From Arthrobacter nitrophenolicus (lineage in GTDB: Bacteria > Actinomycetota > Actinomycetes > Actinomycetales > Micrococcaceae), in contig NZ_AOFD01000035.1 of NCBI RefSeq assembly GCF_000332815.1, forward strand, positions 1-45,924: a stretch of 45,924 nucleotides of DNA, in the 5' to 3' direction. Made by a program: the position numbers and the translations under genes. Positions 44,651 to 45,924 of this stretch are shown one piece after another. The notes below the pieces were generated by a model. The model saw only the letters and a list, made by a program, of their open reading frames with translations. It did no database searches and had not been told where the DNA came from. The number at the start of each line of letters is the position of its first letter. Within the stretch, counting starts at the first letter, position 1.

Positions 44651-44929
44651 TCAAAGCCAGACCTGGTACCCGGTCGACTTGTCGAAGAGCCTGCGGGTGG
44701 TGATGCCTTCGCCGGCTATCCACAGGACTGAACCGTCCTCCGCAGCCTGGTCCACCACCCCGCTGGCCACATACTCACCCCCCAGCCACACCTCCACGGT
44801 ATGGCCGGCCAGGCGCGACCAATCCTTGCGCAGCCCGCGGTTGGTGCCGGGCGCCGCGTCGTCTTGCTGCGGGCTGCTCACGGCCGCCGGCAGGTCGGCC
44901 AGTACGCACAGGTTCACGGTTTCCTCCAT
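44651..44929 (-). CDS. Small hypothetical protein
   Basis: The product has 92 residues. After a polar N-terminus, the C-terminal half (WSRLAGHTVEVWLGGEYVAS then GVVDQAAEDGSVLWIAGEGI) predicts a small all-beta fold of short strands, similar in feel to bacterial SH3-like or Sm-like barrels. No family is recognised. A palindrome CTGATAT...ATATATCAG lies 38 bp upstream of the start and matches sequence near the GntR-controlled promoter, so it may belong to that regulon. Confidence 0.65.
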   Translation of the reverse strand: MEETVNLCVLADLPAAVSSPQQDDAAPGTNRGLRKDWSRLAGHTVEVWLGGEYVASGVVDQAAEDGSVLWIAGEGITTRRLFDKSTGYQVWL

Positions 44930-44966
44930 CGCTGGGCCTCAGTCGAGCCGCCTATTAGGACTTGAA

Positions 44967-44989
44967 CTGATATCTCGTTGATATATCAG
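44967..44989. promoter_or_regulatory. Candidate GntR operator CTGATAT-N7-ATATATCAG
   Basis: Inverted arms 44967-44973 and 44981-44989 flank CTCGTTG. The right arm is also part of TTGATATATCAG (44978-44989). The same ATATATCAG core recurs at 45845-45853 in the GntR divergent promoter. It lies upstream of the small gene that starts at 44929. Confidence 0.5.
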
Positions 44990-45086
44990 AATGGAAACCA
45001 AGTATGTTCCAAGTCACAGCGGGAGTCAATCGCGGTTCGCCGACAGCAGCCGTAATGGAGAACCCGCCACGCGGCAAAGCGCGGCT

Positions 45087-45766
45087 TTAGGCGGCGAACA
45101 GGGCTTCGCGCACCGCCCGCTCAAAGCCACTGACATGCACCCGCGCGAGTTCCGCGGCCTTGTCCTCATCCCCGTCAATAACGGCATTCAGCAGGTTCAC
45201 GTGTTCGTGCACATGCAGGGACAGGTCGGGAAGGCGGTCGATCACCATGCACCAGATCCGGGTGGCAAGGTTGTCGTAGCGGATCAGGATGTCCTCGAGG
45301 TGTGGGTTGGCAGCGGCGGCGTAAATACCTGGTGCACGCGGGCGTCCAGGCGGAGTGTCTCCGTGACGGAGGCGGCCGCGACGTCGAACGCCTCAACATC
45401 CTTGAGGATTGCCCGCAGCTGCTGCCTGACCGCCTCGGTGGCAACCCTTGCGGCGCGGGCAGCCGCGAGGGGCTCCAGCTGCGCGCGGATCTCGGAGATG
45501 AAGGACAGGTCTGTGACATCCACGCGTGTGGCGAAGGTGCCCCGCCGCGGGTACGTGATGACCAGCCGGTCCAGTTCCAGCCGCTTCAGTGCCTCACGCA
45601 CGGGAGTGCGTCCCACGCCCAGCGACTTCGCCAGCGCCTCGTCGTTCAGCAGCTCGCCGGGCTTGATGTCCAGCACCAGGAGCCGGTCCCGGATGCTTTC
45701 GTAAGCGACGTCGGCCAGGGACTTCCTGCTGCCCTCTTCCGCGGCCGCCAAAGTTTCCAGTGCCAT
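45087..45766 (-). CDS. GntR family (FadR/FCD subfamily) regulator, frameshifted
   Basis: The N-terminal winged helix is DVAYESIRDRLLVLDIKPGE then LLNDEALAKSLGVGRTPVRE and ALKRLELDRLVITYPRRGTF. The all-helical FCD effector domain follows: LRLDARVHQVFYAAAANPHL, then EDILIRYDNLATRIW and EHVNLLNAVIDGD, with the Asp/His pattern typical of metal-dependent ligand binding. One base is missing in a three-A run at 45323-45325 (plus strand). Without it the frame ends at 45284; with it the protein runs to the TAA at 45087, 226 residues, normal. It is divergent from the gene at 45891, whose promoter carries matching AT-rich sites. Confidence 0.92.
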
Positions 45767-45802
45767 GCCAGGACCCCTTCCCCTCGCCTAAAAAATTAAC
45801 TA

Positions 45803-45875
45803 TTGACCTGCGTCACAGTCGAGTATACGCTGGGGTCCAATCTAATATATCAGTTCGCTACTTTTGAATATATCT
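45803..45875 (+). promoter_or_regulatory. Promoter and candidate GntR operators for the gene at 45891
   Basis: TTGACC (45803-45808) and TACGCT (45826-45831) are 17 nt apart and form a plausible promoter. Downstream, TAATATATCAG (45843-45853) and GAATATATCT (45866-45875) are AT-rich near-palindromes that share the ATATATC core with each other and with 44978-44989. Repression of the gene at 45891 by the divergent GntR protein is inferred. Confidence 0.55.
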
Positions 45876-45890
45876 AAAGGAGGAGGGGCC

Positions 45891-45924
45891 ATGACCCTCA
45901 TGCAGACAGAGGCAACCGCAGCCG
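45891..45924 (+). CDS. Start of a gene truncated by the window edge
   Basis: ATG at 45891 is preceded by a very strong site, AAAGGAGGAGGGGCC. Only 11 codons (MTLMQTEATAA) are visible, so the product cannot be identified. As the divergent neighbour of a FadR/FCD-type regulator with a clear promoter and operator-like sites, it is probably a regulated catabolic enzyme or transporter. Confidence 0.6.
   Translation, partial: MTLMQTEATAA

Noticed and set aside
1..45924. tRNA, rRNA, riboswitch or prophage elements
   Set aside because: I looked in the gene-free stretches for cloverleaf arms, CCA ends, T-box or vitamin riboswitch motifs and phage genes, and saw none that hold up by eye.

Overview
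The window is GC-rich, densely coding actinobacterial chromosome. Gene content, gene order and protein style point to the Micrococcaceae, most likely an Arthrobacter or Pseudarthrobacter relative. The main indicators are the order ppa / dacB / DUF2342 / tilS / hpt / ftsH / folE-P-B-K / DUF3180 / PH / PH / DUF2520 / panC, a 13E12-type HNH protein, a GAF-ANTAR regulator and a LysG/LysE pair. I see no tRNA, rRNA, CRISPR array, prophage or transposase gene.

Layout. 1-2600: the tail of an HNH/DUF222 protein, a TetR regulator with a candidate operator, and a small ORF. 2649-17398 (minus strand): a long housekeeping block, read from high to low coordinate as dacB, DUF2342 protease-like gene, tilS, hpt, a VOC protein, ftsH, folE, folP, folB, folK, DUF3180, two PH-domain membrane proteins, a DUF2520 Rossmann protein and panC. 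Many junctions overlap by 4-20 bp, so much of it is probably one transcript. 17554-25127: ppa, a carboxylesterase, an alpha/beta hydrolase, a DUF429 protein, phosphoketolase, a SatD-like protein and a histidine phosphatase. 25222-31608: a HAD hydrolase, an AbiEi/DUF559-like protein bracketed by two matching 57-bp palindromes, serS, a diacylglycerol-kinase-like enzyme, pheA and a rhodanese. 31720-34861: an amidase and several small uncharacterised genes. 34948-40546: a DUF4190 protein, lysE/lysG, a NERD protein, phosphoglucomutase and a 2'-5' RNA ligase-like protein. 40649-45924: a RutE-like reductase divergent from a uracil-type permease, an SGNH hydrolase with a GAF-ANTAR regulator, a small ORF, and a GntR regulator divergent from the first codons of a gene that leaves the window.

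Two things stand out. First, at least a dozen single-base frameshifts interrupt otherwise complete genes, including serS and phosphoglucomutase. Every one has the sign of a one-base deletion, which I read as consensus or assembly error rather than gene decay. Second, the intergenic spaces carry 57-63-bp palindromic elements of three sequence types, five copies in all. One pair has identical architecture (15-nt arms, 27-nt loop) and brackets a gene that looks like a winged-helix/nuclease fusion. This is the best candidate for something undescribed, but one window cannot show that it is mobile or functional.

Short in-frame tandem repeats of 15-30 bp recur in disordered tails of at least six genes. 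Probable operators can be proposed for the TetR, GntR and LysG regulators and for the phosphoketolase/SatD-like divergent pair.
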